Numbered from the stretch's first letter, positions 11,404 to 22,934 are shown. The stretch is DNA of 64,000 nucleotides from Hirundichthys speculiger (GCA_018398805.1 JAGFBZ010001936.1:1-64000); one strand, 5' to 3'. Notes: generated by a model not told the origin, from the letters alone. Numbers and translations are program-made.

Positions 11404-12224
11404 CTGTGGGGTGTGTGCCTCTTTTGACATCAGTGTCGCAGCTTTGTGCTAACCTTGCTCCGAGGCGCATCGGCAGTGCGTGAAAGTCACGCGAGGGTTC
11501 AACCTCCGCGGGAGATCGATCGGTTTTCTGTGATGGCCGTGAGATTATCATTCCCGAAGCATCACCTCCAGCCAGACGGAAAACGCTGCACTCTTTTAAA
11601 AAGTTTGCTGCTCCAATTACAAAGCGTCAATGTGTGTGCAGAGCCCTTGTAAAGATTCAATTAAAATCAATTTAGCTCGTTTATGCAGCTCCTCGATTCA
11701 CAACAAATGGCATCTCAGGGCACTTTACAGAGAAATTAAACAAGCTCCATCCAAGTCCAATTAAATACAGACCAATTCAAATTAAAGTTGCTGGTGTTAT
11801 CAGCGAGTCCATCAGGCCAGAGGCAATCCGGTTAAATTGGATCTCGCTTCGCTGCGAGCCATTGTTTCTACGTCAGGCATCTGCAGGAGCCATCAGTTTC
11901 TATGACACTGGCTTTTATGACACTTATATGATATGTGAAACTGCATCTCTGTTCTCTTTAAGTGTTTAAAATAAATCTTAAGAGTCCATCTCAGGGCCAA
12001 AATAAAGCAGTGGCGACATTACTCCACATCTTCCTGCAGCTGATGTTATTTACATGTCGGATACACAGGGAGGCGTTATCCAATCAGGGTGATTAAGCAG
12101 TGCTCAATTAATAAAAATGCTTCAACCACCGGCTACCACTGACAAATATCCCTTCAGCCGATCCAATCTAGCACCGGCACGTCACGCATCCTTTTTTAAA
12201 AAGAGCGGGGAGAGCAGACTTCAC
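11404..12224. other. intron, mostly unique sequence
   Basis: No repeat ends, coding piece or RNA gene seen. Locally GC-richer than the flanking elements. Confidence 0.35.
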
Positions 12225-13176
12225 GCTTTTATATAGCGATTTATTTAGCGATTTTATCGATTCTGTGATATATATCGATATTTAATCGAGTATCGATTTT
12301 TCAGCCGCGGGTATCGATAGTATAAGCTTCTTTCAAACCCTTTAAAAGTTTGCAAGCAGCAATTTGCACTGTTTAAATAAATGAAACTATTTTTCTCAAC
12401 AAATCTTTTATTCATTTTGTCCAGCATTGTAAGGCTGCCTGTCAGCCATATAATGTGTAAATTGATGCTTTAAGTTCAATAAATTTCAAACAAAGTCATT
12501 GGAACACTCACAAGATGTCACCAAAATCACTTTGTCCCTTTAAAATCTTTCAGAAAATGATGAATATCGATATACAGTGATCCCTCGCCAATTCGCGCTT
12601 TAAGTTCCACGGTTTTAGTTATTCGCGAATTTTTTTCAGAGATATATAATATTTTTAAAAATCAAGAAAAAAATCGCAGAAACATCACAGGATGTTGTGC
12701 GCGTTCTCTCGCAGCAAAGAAATGTTGTGAGCCAGCCTGGCCCCTTTAAGAAGGTGACTTTATGGGTAATGGTGTGGCCTTATGGGTAATGTAGTGTGTG
12801 TGTCGTGGGACGGCAGAATGAAAACGAGGTTAGATGAAAGAGCGGTTTCTTTACTACGGTTCAGAGACCAGAGGCTGTGAAGGTAACAGAAAGACCACAG
12901 TTGAGCCTTTGTCTTGTTTCGCTGCAGTGCCTCGCTACTTTTTTGCGGTTTTTAAACATATTTTAAACACATTATTTAGGCTCGGGGGGCTCCGGCTTAA
13001 GTTCGCGGATTTTGATTCTCGCGGGGGGGGGGGGATTGGGCAAAAATAAGGGATCACTGTATCGCGATATCGTGATAATATCATATCGTGACCCAAGTAT
13101 CATGATATCGTGAGCTGAATATCGTGTATCGTATCGTGAGATTAGTGTATCGCTACAGCCGTACCACCCAGCGCTT
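12225..13176. mobile_element. hAT-like element of the CGATA family, split by a Tigger-like insertion
   Basis: The interior matches the copies at 19130-19558 and 49829-50200 (GATTCTGTGATATATATCGA, TTGCACTGTTTAAATAAATG, AATCTTTTATTCATTTTGTC). The right end ATTAGTGTATCGCTACAGCC is near 13165. It is interrupted at 12573-13061 by a TA-flanked element. The left end is degenerate and I found no clear target duplication. Confidence 0.7.
12573..13061. mobile_element. Tigger-like element nested in hAT, TA duplication
   Basis: Ends CAGTGATCCCTCGCCAATTC and, inverted, CAGTGATCCCTTATTTTTG, flanked by TA. Related to the copy at 25083-25751. No transposase frame is recognised in this copy. A G-run lies at about 13022-13033. 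Confidence 0.75.
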
Positions 13177-13479
13177 TTAATTACAGGTTCTGGCTCTCTC
13201 ACCTGTGTTTGAAGGCTCTGCCATCTTTAAACGGGACTCATGCGCTGAGACAGTAGCTGCACAGAAACCCAGCGGTATCCATGAAGTCTACTTTCTGCTG
13301 CCCCCGAATAAATATATATGTTTAGTTGGTAACGATGCTAATTGTAACGGCACCACCCTCGCGCTCATCTCATCCAACGTGACCCGTAAAACAGCAGCAG
13401 CGCTGTGACAAGCTGCATGTATGCAAATTACTGTTATTACACACATGCTGTGACTGGAGCTCATTAGGGAGCAACAACA

Positions 13480-13503
13480 CCCCCCCCCCCCCCCCCCCCC
13501 CCC
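13480..13503. repeat. poly-C run (24 nt)
   Basis: Uninterrupted C run on the plus strand, which is G24 in the transcribed strand's sense RNA. Confidence 0.9.
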
Positions 13504-13670
13504 TCACAGACTTCCCCAACAGGCTCTGCAGTGATGCTAGTTCTGCAGCAGCAGCTTTTTATATCAGTTTAATTTAATGTAATTACATACTGAGATGACT
13601 CTAGGTGGCCATCTTAAACAGACTCCAAATGAACGTAAAGAAGAGACGGCTTCCACGTGGAGCCTCGTAC

Positions 13671-14555
13671 CTGCTTGTGCTGAGCCCTCTGCTTGGTCTC
13701 GGGGCTGTCGCCTTTGGACGAGGACGACTGCTGCCGCAGCCGGGCGCTGCTGGCCGGCCAGTCGGGCGACGACGTCATCATGCTGCCCGAGGAGGGCCGG
13801 GGGTAGGGGCCGCCGCTGAGCAGGTTCGGGGGCGTGCGGCCTCGGGTGATGCTCTGAGGCGGGGGCTGGTCTATCCTCCTCTGTGGGCCGGCGCTGTTCT
13901 GTCTGGGAACGCCGGGCTGGTGCTGCGTCTCCGTGAGGGACAGCTGCCGGCGGTTGAACTCGCCCGAACGTCTGGTGTACTCGTCGCCGCTGCTTCCTCC
14001 GCCGCCCCCGCCGCCGCCGCCGTGGTTCATGTAGGGGTGCTTCCCTCCTGCCGGCCCGTCGTCGTTGTTGCTGTGAGAGCTAACGGAGCTGTGGCACTCT
14101 GAGCCCGAGTCGTTCATCCCTCGGGGGGACACGGGCAAGCAGGCCGCCATCTGGTAGACCGGGTTCTGGAAGGACAGCGGGGCCAACAGCTGGGCGGGTC
14201 GGCCGGGGGTGCTCTCTGCGCCGGGGGTGGTGGGGGTCTGGCCCGGCCGCCTCAAAGTGGGACCGACTGGGATGCCGGCCTGCGGGACCCTGGCCGCCCA
14301 GCCCCCGCCAGAAGCTTGGCTCTCCCCCAGAGCGTCTGAGGCGCTGGGACCCGCGCCGCCGTCCAGAGCGCGGGGGTCCTGGAGGTCCACCATGGACAGG
14401 CTCTTGCTGCCGTTGGCCATGCCCAGGTCGGGTTCGTTCGTTTCAGAGTAGCTAGAACTGCGAGCGGGGGACGGCTGGATACCTGAGCTCTTCGTCACAA
14501 AGAAGATGTCCTTATTTTCCGGGGTTGTGAGGGTAACCTGGTGAAATCAACCAAT
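13671..14555 (-). CDS. dab2ip: DAB2IP exon i: large scaffold/proline-rich exon with apparent 1-bp frameshift
   Basis: This 885-bp exon runs from acceptor ttccag before ATTGGT to donor gtacga after AAGCAG. The first codons read LVDFTRLPS in the frame set by exon h. From CCGGAAAAT on, the reading frame is another one: [80 protein letters not shown], ending HKQ. Both parts are conserved with DAB2IP, so one base appears missing near 14524-14534; the exon is exactly one base short of keeping frame from exon h to exon j. NPVY fits the NPxY pattern bound by PTB domains (inference). A run of nine glycines (about 13997-14022) comes from a GCC-type triplet repeat. The rest is serine- and proline-rich, with many likely phosphorylation sites. 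Confidence 0.93.
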
Positions 14556-14744
14556 CTGGAAAAAATAAATAAAATAAATTCAGAGGAATCAATCAAATCA
14601 TTTCACTTGATAAGTAGTGGAGACTCAATTTCTCACTTAATCAAATCAACAGTTGGACTTTTACAGTAAATTATGATCATTTACAGTTTAAGAATTTAAT
14701 TTGATGTTGACTTTGAGCTTCGTATGGCTGTGTATATTTTAGAT

Positions 14745-15422
14745 CAGGGGTGTCAGACTCATTTTCACTGAGGGCCACATCAGCATCATGGTGGCCCTCG
14801 AAGGGCCAGATTGACAGCATGAATGTAACAAAATGCAATGAACTGCACCTTATTATATTAAACTACACCTTATTATAATGTTAAATAACGGTTTCTGTAT
14901 TTATTATGTATTCAAGATTGAAACATTTAAGTCATTATTATATTAAACTCAGGGTTTGTGGTTCTTAGAGTATCCATTACCTTGGTTTCAGAAGCGGAAG
15001 TGGTTCTTTGTTTTTCTTGGAGGCTAAATTTAGCATACTTAGCTCCGGGTTTGTTGTCAAAATGCCGACGTAGATTAAACCCTTTCACGACAAACTTGTA
15101 ATTGTTTTCCCATCGTTCATGAAACTGCCTTCCTTGTGCATCAATTTTTCTTTTCTTGGACATGTTGGGGTTAGTTTGTAAAGTCCATCAGTTCTCAAAA
15201 ATCATCTCGCTCATAGCTACCGTTATCATTGTGGGTAACAACGAAATGCATGATGGGAGATGTAGTTTATTGTCAATATGCACTTTAAAGCGGTGTAAGC
15301 TTATTTTAAGTATTAAAATATTAGTTTTAAATTTAAGCCAATAATGCCCAAGCTTTCGAGGGCCACATAAAATGACGTGACGGGCCACATTTGGCCCGCG
15401 GGCCTTGTGTTTGACACATGTG
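14745..15422. mobile_element. hAT element with transposase remnant, TSD TTTTAGAT
   Basis: Starts CAGGGGTGTCAGACTC and ends GTTTGACACATGTG, with a perfect 8-bp duplication TTTTAGAT (14737-14744, 15423-15430). The subterminal parts contain the GGGCCACAT/GGCCCGCGGGCC pattern common in vertebrate hAT elements of this kind. Confidence 0.85.
14927..15163 (-). pseudogene. hAT transposase N-terminal fragment
   Basis: A 78-codon frame inside the hAT starts MSKKRKIDAQGRQFHERWE and has FNLRRHF further on, resembling the start of ZBED/GTF2IRD2-like hAT transposases. The zinc-finger cysteine pair usually found between these two stretches is missing, consistent with an internal deletion. The catalytic domain is absent. 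It is transposon residue, not a host gene. Confidence 0.6.
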
Positions 15423-16773
15423 TTTTAGATGCACGAAAAGATACATAAAGCACAAAGAGAGGGGGGGAAACCTTAGAGTATCAGCTCTATAAAGCTGGAG
15501 CATAAATAAACGTATAGCTTTCTTCTTCTTCTCTCGCTTGCCCTTTCTGCCGGGCGGACGCCTCGCTGCCAGAAGAGGGTTACCTTGTTAAATGCGACTT
15601 ATCCTCCAGTAATCTCTATCATTCACATCACGCTCGTCTTCTCCCTACTCTCCTCCTCCTTCTCCCTGAGCTCCGTTGCCCTTCCCTCCTTCAAGCGCTC
15701 TCCTTTACATTCTGCTCCATTTCGTTCCCTCTTCTCAACCTTGATGCTGTTGCTTCTTTCTCCCGCCCTTTTCCCGCGTCTGCGGTTAGCGGACGAGAGG
15801 CAATTAAGAACCGCAAGCTCATTTGAATTTCGGTCTCACGGCTCGCCGACGTGGACACACCGCCCGAACAACACTCCGACGTCGATATGCGAGCAAACGG
15901 GGCCGCGGTGAAATAAAGATGGAGGGTTCTGACATCAGGTTATACGGAGCCGGCGCTTAATTAGCGCTTTTGAACCCGGGGACCTGACGAGCATAATGAT
16001 CCCAGTCGTCTGGCTCTCTTCCCGCTTTCTCCTGGCAGCTGTTGCTCACATGACTCCCCCCCCCGTTAGTCGCCGCGCTTTCACGTTAATCTCTTTAAGG
16101 GTCTCCCCGCCATTGTTCCAGTGGGGAGATGAGCGCGATAAGCTGCCGCCTGAGCTCGCATTCATCCCCTGAAATAGATAAGCGAGGTTTCAAATAGCTG
16201 GTGTAAACAAGACGGGGTGACACTCTGGCGACTGTGTCACGGCCTCGCCTGAGCAAACATGAACGCCGCGCAGAGGGAGTGTGGGAACACGACGCTAGCT
16301 AACAGCGAAGGGCAGCAGGATCGATGCTTCCTGCACCAAAAGAGACATAATCTGGGTTTTTATTATACTTTTTCTCCTATGACTTTAGTAGAAATCTATC
16401 TTTTAATCGAGGAAAATAAAAAAATCTGTGAGCAGTGTGAACGTCTGGCATAGCATGCGCAAAACATAAAATAAAGATCAACGTGTGATAAAGAGCTTAT
16501 GACAATCTGGATTCATCAGTTTTTTCATGTAGAAATGAATTTCCTGCTGCACGTTTATTATCTTTTCCAAATAAATTCAAGATTTAACTTGCAGTCCGAC
16601 AAGACTGCGAGTTAAATCTGGCTGTAAATGCATAAACACTGCACTACTGAATCCATAAAGTCCTAACCCTTATGTAAAAAAAAAAAACTGTAAATAAAAC
16701 TGCAGGTATTCGACCTTTCAAAAGCCAGAGGACTCCTCCGGAGGATTTCTCGATTTTATTGTTGGTACAGCTG
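15423..16773. other. intron, unique GC-richer segment
   Basis: About 15530-16250 has no repeat signature and is GC-richer than neighbouring intron, with isolated matches to developmental factor sites (TTAATTAGC, ATTGTTCC, AGATAAG). Such short matches are weak evidence. The rest is AT-rich. Confidence 0.35.
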
Positions 16774-17658
16774 TGTGGATGCACGATAACTTTTTTTTTT
16801 AAAACCGATAACCGATAACTTTCAGCTCCTAAAGGCCGATACCGATAACCGATAACCGATAACACACACATATACCTAAGATCATAACATCAATACTTTG
16901 AACAAAACCAAAAACAGTTTTGACTCTTTAAATGAACAGATATTTATTTTTTTCCAATGAAAATGTATTGGCAAGCCTCTCAAACATTTGACTTGGTGCT
17001 GGTTTGCTCATGTTAGCTCACGTTAGCTCACGCTAGCGCGATTTCAAAACTCCATGGAAGCGATGGTTATGTTTCAGGTGGCTGATCGGGTTTGACGTAT
17101 TAAAGCTTTTGCTATTTTTCCCTCCTTCGCTTGGAGCATTTGTCACAAATAACCAGCGAACTATCTTCTTCTGAAACTTTAACGAAGTTCCATACAATCG
17201 CAGCCATGTTTTTTTTTTTTTAAATCAGCGCACTGTGCCGCAATACTGCATTCAAGGTGTAACTTAAATTCCTCCGTTCCCTCGTTTTCTAGTCGTTCTT
17301 TATGCCTTATCTATTTTTTTCTATTTTTATTTGTAACATGTGGGAAAATACTGCGAATATCAATTAAAGTCAGCAACTACCAAAGTTATGACTGAGTTAA
17401 CAAGTTGTTTTCTGGCATGAGGGGGTATTCTTGATTTTCCTTACTGAGAAATCGTTTTTCTGATTATGCCGATGTAACTTGAACATAACATTCACTGCTG
17501 GTCATTCAAGGCTCAGAGGGAGCGAGGCACTGCCGTGTTGACAAAAATATATATGTTATCGGGACTGTTCATCATGATATCGGACTTATCGGGATGACGT
17601 CATAATTTCCTGTTATCAGCCCGATAGTTATTGGGTCGATAATTATCGTGCACCGCTA
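16774..17658. mobile_element. hAT-like element with GATAACCGATAAC repeats
   Basis: The inner ends TGCACGATAAC (left) and its inverse TTATCGTGCACCGCTA (right) pair. The left subterminal region has five ACCGATA repeats, the right has TTATCGG/CCGATA repeats. The right half is shared with 1-513. No clear duplication, so the left end may have mutated. Confidence 0.65.
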
Positions 17659-17943
17659 GTCCTGTTACTTCCATTTCAAATGTACTGTGTGGCCCTGCCA
17701 GTTTGGATAGTGGCTGTTTGTTACCTCGTTGGATGAAGTCAGCCTCCTGTTAAAACCTCCAGCTTTATAGCACAAATAAACATATTTATAACCTGTTACC
17801 GAAAATGGGTTTGGGTCTCCATCTTTAGATTTAAGCCACCTCAATTATAACTGACTAATTTCCTCTGACCTTTGCCAGATCGGGAGGAGTTATCTTCTGC
17901 TAATATGGGGAAAAATAGAGCAGACTTTTGGATGACATCACGT

Positions 17944-17970
17944 GGGGGGGGGGGGGGGGGGGGGGGGGGG
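17944..17970. repeat. poly-G run (27 nt)
   Basis: Uninterrupted G run on the plus strand (C-run in the dab2ip transcript). Confidence 0.9.
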
Positions 17971-18315
17971 TGTTTGCCCAGAAAACAAAAAAAGCTACTT
18001 AAAACACGTCTGTTGCACAAGGTCTGTTAGAAGCATCTGCTTCTGGCTCACTTTAGTTTAAGAACCTCTTTAGGAAATTTAAATGGGATTAATAGCCAGC
18101 GCTCTTTGATAGTCATGACACTACAATTGAAGTCAGTAAAGCAGAAATTAATCCGGAGCCCTTGACATTAAAAAAACGAGTTATCGACCATCTAAAACTG
18201 TCATGAAATGAGCAGTGAGTTTTGCTCTGAAATAATGGGGTCGTGCCTCCCAGCCAGCGAATCCAAAAAACCAAGAAAAGCGTTCAGTTTGTGACGATGG
18301 CGGCGTGTTTCTTAC

Positions 18316-18503
18316 CCTGAGAGGTCGTTGTCTATGACCATCTTCTGCAGACCCGCAGAAATGCTGCAGCCCGCCTCGCCGGGAGGCGAGCTGACGTGCT
18401 CTGAGGACAGTCCAGGAGTCATCTGGACGCTGGATGGATTAGAAAGAGCCGCGTTCACCTCCCGCAGGATCCTGGGCAACGGACCCAGCTTTGATGCAAC
18501 GCT
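18316..18503 (-). CDS. dab2ip: DAB2IP exon h: post-GAP linker
   Basis: This 188-bp exon has 62 codons plus GG of a glycine codon. It opens [17 protein letters not shown] and closes [16 protein letters not shown]. The acceptor is cttcccag before AGCGTT and the donor gtaaga. The middle (about residues 24-44) is serine/proline rich and differs from mammals, as expected of a linker. The GG overhang must be completed by exon i. Confidence 0.94.
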
Positions 18504-19129
18504 CTGGGAAGATGAAGACACAGCTGAAGGTAAGCCAGCAGAAACACTGAGGCCGCGGCATTGAGACTGCATTTGCATTTTGTCTTATTCTACTTTCACA
18601 TGTTTTTATTTTTGGACCAATTATTTCTCATGAACCGTGTGATCAGCAATCTCTTTGAGACGGCGTGATGAATGATACACGAGGAAGGACAGACCGACTG
18701 ACTGGAGTATCAACCAGGCTGTGATTTGTGAATTATTGAAAGATAGTTCGAGAGCTGGATGACCTGCTCCCATCAGCTCTCTTTGCTGCCAGAACTAAAG
18801 TAAAGTAGAAAAAAATTACAAAGTAAACATCTTTGTAAGTCCATTAATCTGCCTCGAACAGCTTCTGAGGCTTCACAGTTTGCTGCTTATGTAATAAAAT
18901 AATGAATTATTGAAGGATGCGGGAGAAGCATCCTCTTGTATTCCTCATGTAATTTTGATTCAAATACCAAAGCTCATGATGATGCGCTGAAAGAGACGGA
19001 TATCAACCTCACTGATAAGAATTTATAACAGTCATCGCAGGATACGTGCAAATCAGTTCCAGCATGGATTCACATATGCGGATTCAAGCTTTGATACCAA
19101 GAAAAAAATGGTCAGATTTACCATATCAT

Positions 19130-19558
19130 TAGAGCTGAGCGATTTTATCGATTCTGCGATATATATCGATATTTTTTTCCCCAGAGAGTATCGATTTTTC
19201 AACCGCAGGTCTCGATATTCTAAGCTTCTTTCAAAACCCCCGTGTCCCACCTTTAAAAGCTTGCAAGCAACAATTTGCACTGTTTAAATAAATGAAACTA
19301 TTTTTCTCAACAAATCTTTTATTCATTTTGTCCAGCATTTGCAAGCTGCCTGTCAGCCATATAATGTGTAATTGATGCTTTCAGTTCAATTAATTCAAAC
19401 AAAGTCACTGGAACACTCACAAGATGTCACCAAAATCACTTTGTCCCTTTAAAATCTTTCGGAAAATGATGTATATGTAGATGAATATCGATATATATCG
19501 TATCGTGAGCTGAATATCGTGTATTGTATCGTGAGATTAGTGTATCGCTACAGCCCTA
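19130..19558. mobile_element. hAT element, CGATA family, TSD CATATCAT
   Basis: Left end TAGAGCTGAGCGATTTTATC, right end (inverted) TAGGGCTGTAGCGATACACT, perfect 8-bp duplication CATATCAT at 19122-19129 and 19559-19566. It ends about 110 bp from exon g, so it sits within the short intron between exons g and h. Non-autonomous. Confidence 0.9.
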
Positions 19559-19665
19559 CATATCATCTACCCTGCTTTTACCAAACACGCCGTCGCATTT
19601 ACTCGAGGGTTTTTCCAACGTGACGCGCCGCCGCGCAGCAGTTAGCGAGGTGTGATCCTCGGTAC

Positions 19666-19867
19666 CTGGTCCATCTGGGAGACCACCTCAGAGAGGAGCG
19701 AGTGGAGGGTCGAGAGCTCCCTGCCCAGGTCGATGTAGCCCTCGAAGCCCGCCGTGTTGGAGATCGTCTCCGGGTTTGAGATTTCGAGCAGGAAACGCTG
19801 CATGTTGGTCCACTCATGCTCCAGGAACTGGTTCATGAAAGACATGTACTCCTCCTTGTTACCAAAC
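19666..19867 (-). CDS. dab2ip: DAB2IP exon g: end of RasGAP domain
   Basis: This 202-bp exon completes Lys and encodes 67 codons, starting [19 protein letters not shown] and ending [20 protein letters not shown] and the [17 protein letters not shown] region are highly conserved in DAB2IP/SYNGAP1. The acceptor is gctgtcag and the donor gtaccg. The exon ends in phase 0, matching exon h. Confidence 0.97.
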
Positions 19868-19965
19868 CTGACAGCGAGCGGAGACAGAGGGGTGAGAAAA
19901 GTCACGACACTGTCCGGGTGAATAGAAAAAAAAAGTGCCCCATTTACCGACAGAAAAACACTCAC

Positions 19966-20202
19966 TTGGTGAAGTTGGCCAGGTTTTGTGTGACTTTGGC
20001 GATGAGCGTGAGCGTGCGAGCCGTGCGGTCGTCGGGGTACTCCTGCATCAGGTTGAAAAGCGACGGCGACATGATGGCCGGACAGAGGAACCGCAGGAAC
20101 AAGGAGGCGCTGATCAACCGCTCGCTGATGTCCGGTCGACCCCGGCTGCTGCATTCTTGCCGCCACGACGCAAAAACCTCTTTCAGTTCTCGCGGAAAAA
20201 CA
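19966..20202 (-). CDS. dab2ip: DAB2IP exon f: RasGAP domain core motif
   Basis: This 237-bp exon completes Cys, then encodes 78 codons beginning [13 protein letters not shown] and ending TQNLANFT plus AA of a lysine codon. [14 protein letters not shown] at about residues 34-47 is the family version of the FLRxxxPA(I) signature that shapes the Ras-binding surface of RasGAPs. The acceptor is ctcaacag and the donor gtgagt. The next exon is only 98 bp away, the shortest intron in the window. Confidence 0.97.
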
Positions 20203-20257
20203 CTGTTGAGAAGCAGAAACGGAGCATGAATGTATCTCAGACAGAGCCACTGATGTA

Positions 20258-21420
20258 AAACTAGAAAAGCAACCGGAGAGCGCAGACCTCCACCAAGCGC
20301 AACAATTCCCGCAACAATAGCGATTTACAGCATAAATATTAGTCGTACATATAGCACTGATAATATGGGACCACTAAAAAAGTACCATATTTTCTTTTAT
20401 TTTGTGATGCACACAAAAAAAATAATAATGGTACAAAGATTTCATGCAGTATTTGTTTCCAAAGTCAATACAGTGGTACCTCTACTTACGAAATTAATTG
20501 GTTCTGAAAGTAGTTTCGTAACCTGAAAATTTCGTAAGTAGAGATGTTTTCCATATAAATTCCCTAATCCGTTCCAAGCCCCCCAAAATTCGAACATAAT
20601 TTTTTCATAAATTATAAATAATACATGAAATGACATAAAGAAATACATGTTAGAACTAGAAAAGCACTCGGAGAGCGCAGACCTCCACCAAGCGCAACAA
20701 TTATCGAGGTAAAAATTGTCGTCTACCTGGGTTGCTGGGTTACGCTCATACAGACAAGGGGCCCTCCTAGCCAATGGGATGCCAGGAAGTTGCTAAGCGA
20801 CAGTCAATGGCAGAGCAGCTCGGATGCACCACTTTCAAACCGAGATACAGAGCAGCGACAGCTATGTTTACATTTGGTAAAATCTGGGAGCTGCGAGTAG
20901 CAGCGCGTACTGTATTTTTGCCTTTGGTATCCTGAAATTTCTTTCGTAACAAGAGGCAATATTTTCCCGTTGAGGCGTTTCGTAACCTGAAAATTGCGTA
21001 TGTAGAGACGTTCGTAAGTAGAGGTACCACTGTATATTGAAATTAAACAACCTCAATGATTTACAGAGATTGCGATAAAATCCACCTTCTGGATCAGAAC
21101 CGGATCAGCCTTTGAAATTTGATAGAAGTTCCCATTGTCAATCCCTGAGTCAAATTTCATGAGTTTTGGGCAATAATTAATGGAGATATTGAGAAACAAA
21201 TTTTTTGGTCCCATTACAATGTTATCGAAAATTTGAAAGTGACCCAGAATCTAGGATTTCTTCTGGATCACACCCAAAATTAAATCAGTTCTTCCTTTTC
21301 ACTTTTCCTTCCGACAACTCCTGAAAATTTAATCAAAATCCTTTCATAACTTTTGAGTTATTTTTTGAACACAGACAGACAGATAAACACCAGCAAAAAC
21401 AACCTCCTTGGCAGAGGTAA
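20258..21420. repeat. CCTCCGCCAAGGAGG-type dispersed repeat, split by a transposon
   Basis: The two parts (20258-20468 and 21035-21420) belong to the same repeat as 61490-61897 in inverse orientation (shared GGATTGACAATGGGA-type segments, CTTCTGGATCACACCCAAAA and the terminal CAACCTCCTTGGCAGAGG). It is interrupted by a TA-flanked element. It starts about 55 bp upstream (gene orientation) of exon f. Superfamily unknown to me. Confidence 0.6.
20469..21034. mobile_element. TA-flanked DNA transposon (CAGTGGTACCTC family), copy 1
   Basis: Ends CAGTGGTACCTCTACTTACG and, inverted, the same 20 bases, flanked by TA. A short remnant of the dispersed repeat (20650-20725, GCGCAGACCTCCACCAAGCG) lies at the same internal site as the longer cargo in copy 2. 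The end pattern is Tigger/pogo-like. Confidence 0.8.
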
Positions 21421-21697
21421 AAATGGAAAAAGCTCCTTTGTGCTGCTTTAGAGAGTTTATGAACCCATCTTATACCCATATTTGTGTGCAGGATGGATGG
21501 ATAAATAACTTAAATAGATCATGACCCATGTCCTACTGTCCTACTGCCCCATGTCGACCCATATCCTACTATATTTGTCCGTTTCTTGTATATTTCACTG
21601 GACGATGCATTGGAATGTAATTTTGTTGGTGTGTTGGGACGCTGGCTCAATGACGAATAAAGTCATCCTGAATCTTGAATAAACAAGCGTTATTCAC
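21421..21697. other. intron, unique
   Basis: Includes a LINE-like tail near 21560-21680 (TGACGAATAAAGTCATCCTG followed by AATCTTGAAT), otherwise nothing supported. Confidence 0.35.
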
Positions 21698-21842
21698 CAG
21701 TATGAGTTGATGATCTTGCAGAAGGCCAGCTCGCAGCACATCTTCAGGTTACTCTGGTGCTCCGGCAGGTCACCGGATGAACACTTGGATGGATCCACTT
21801 CACAGTTCTCATCGGACTCATACAGAGCTTTGATGAACTCAC
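21698..21842 (-). CDS. dab2ip: DAB2IP exon e: RasGAP domain
   Basis: This 145-bp exon (two bases, 47 codons, two bases) starts by completing Gly and reading [16 protein letters not shown], then [16 protein letters not shown], and ends NSY plus TG of a cysteine codon. The acceptor is a pyrimidine tract plus ccag; the donor is gtgaat. It is part of the central helical GAP fold. Confidence 0.96.
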
Positions 21843-22934
21843 CTGGAAAAAAACAAAAAAAAAACAAACAAGTAAACACACATGTATTTAAGGAACATAT
21901 AAAATGACTGAAATTGATGTTGACGCAGCTAAAGATGCTAATTGCTGCGTCCTGCTGGGAGGGTAGCTAGAAACTGGAAATGCGTCGCCCCCAGTGGCTC
22001 CAGAGAGGAGAGGCCAGCGTTGGTTTGGCAGCGGACTGAGGTTTTAATTCCACTTTGACCAGGACTCCCAAAAAAATGTTACAAAAGTGCTTTTCTGTCT
22101 TTGGTGGTCTGACGAGAAGCCTGGCCATTGTCTTACCACTGCAGGGTCAGCTCATCCAGACGCTAAGCTACAAAAGCAACCCAGCCGTGCATAATTTACG
22201 ACCTTCTCCGAATCGGGCAGAATCGCCATCTTTGAAAGCAGCCAGCGAGAGACGCCCGGGTGGCGAAAGACATAAGCGCGTCGAACGCTGATGCTGGCAG
22301 CAGAGAAAGAAGTGAGTGGCAGGTGCCAGAAGGGATGTGTGCCATTTGTAGATTAAAGCGCTGCTGTGTACATTCCTGAATTAGGCAGGCAGAGAGGCAG
22401 ACGGTGCATGTAAACTGCTTAGCGACAGGGATGCACATAAAATCGGTTCAACCTTGGGTTAACATTGTGCTCAACGCTGCATTATCTTGAACGAAGTGGA
22501 AAAGCCAGAATTTTGGAACGTGTACAGTTCCTGTCACATTGTATTTATCAGTTTCCTTCTGTGTAATCGTTCGTTTTTTTTTTCCAGAGAGTTGACAAAT
22601 TTCTGGGGGTCTCAACGAAACATCTCTCAAAAACATCTCTGACTTTATTTGGTCAAAACACCGTTGGGATCGTCCACCACAGCATCCCGACTCCACATCA
22701 TCCCCATCTTCTTCAGGTTGTTGTGCCTCTTTTGAAATCGCTGCCGCAGCTTTGTGTTGCCACCTCAGAGGTGCAGTAAATGCAGGAATACACGAAGCCG
22801 GGTGACGCCGTTTGATTCTGATCTGATCCGGGTCTTTGATGTCACAGGACCCGAAAAATCAGAGTAACTCTGCGTGTGTTCACACTGTCAGCCTGAATCC
22901 ATATCATGTAAAATCAGATGGAGTATGCTATCAG

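Noticed and set aside
13605..14102. Plus-strand open frame opposite DAB2IP exon i
   Set aside because: GC-rich antisense shadow of the conserved minus-strand exon.
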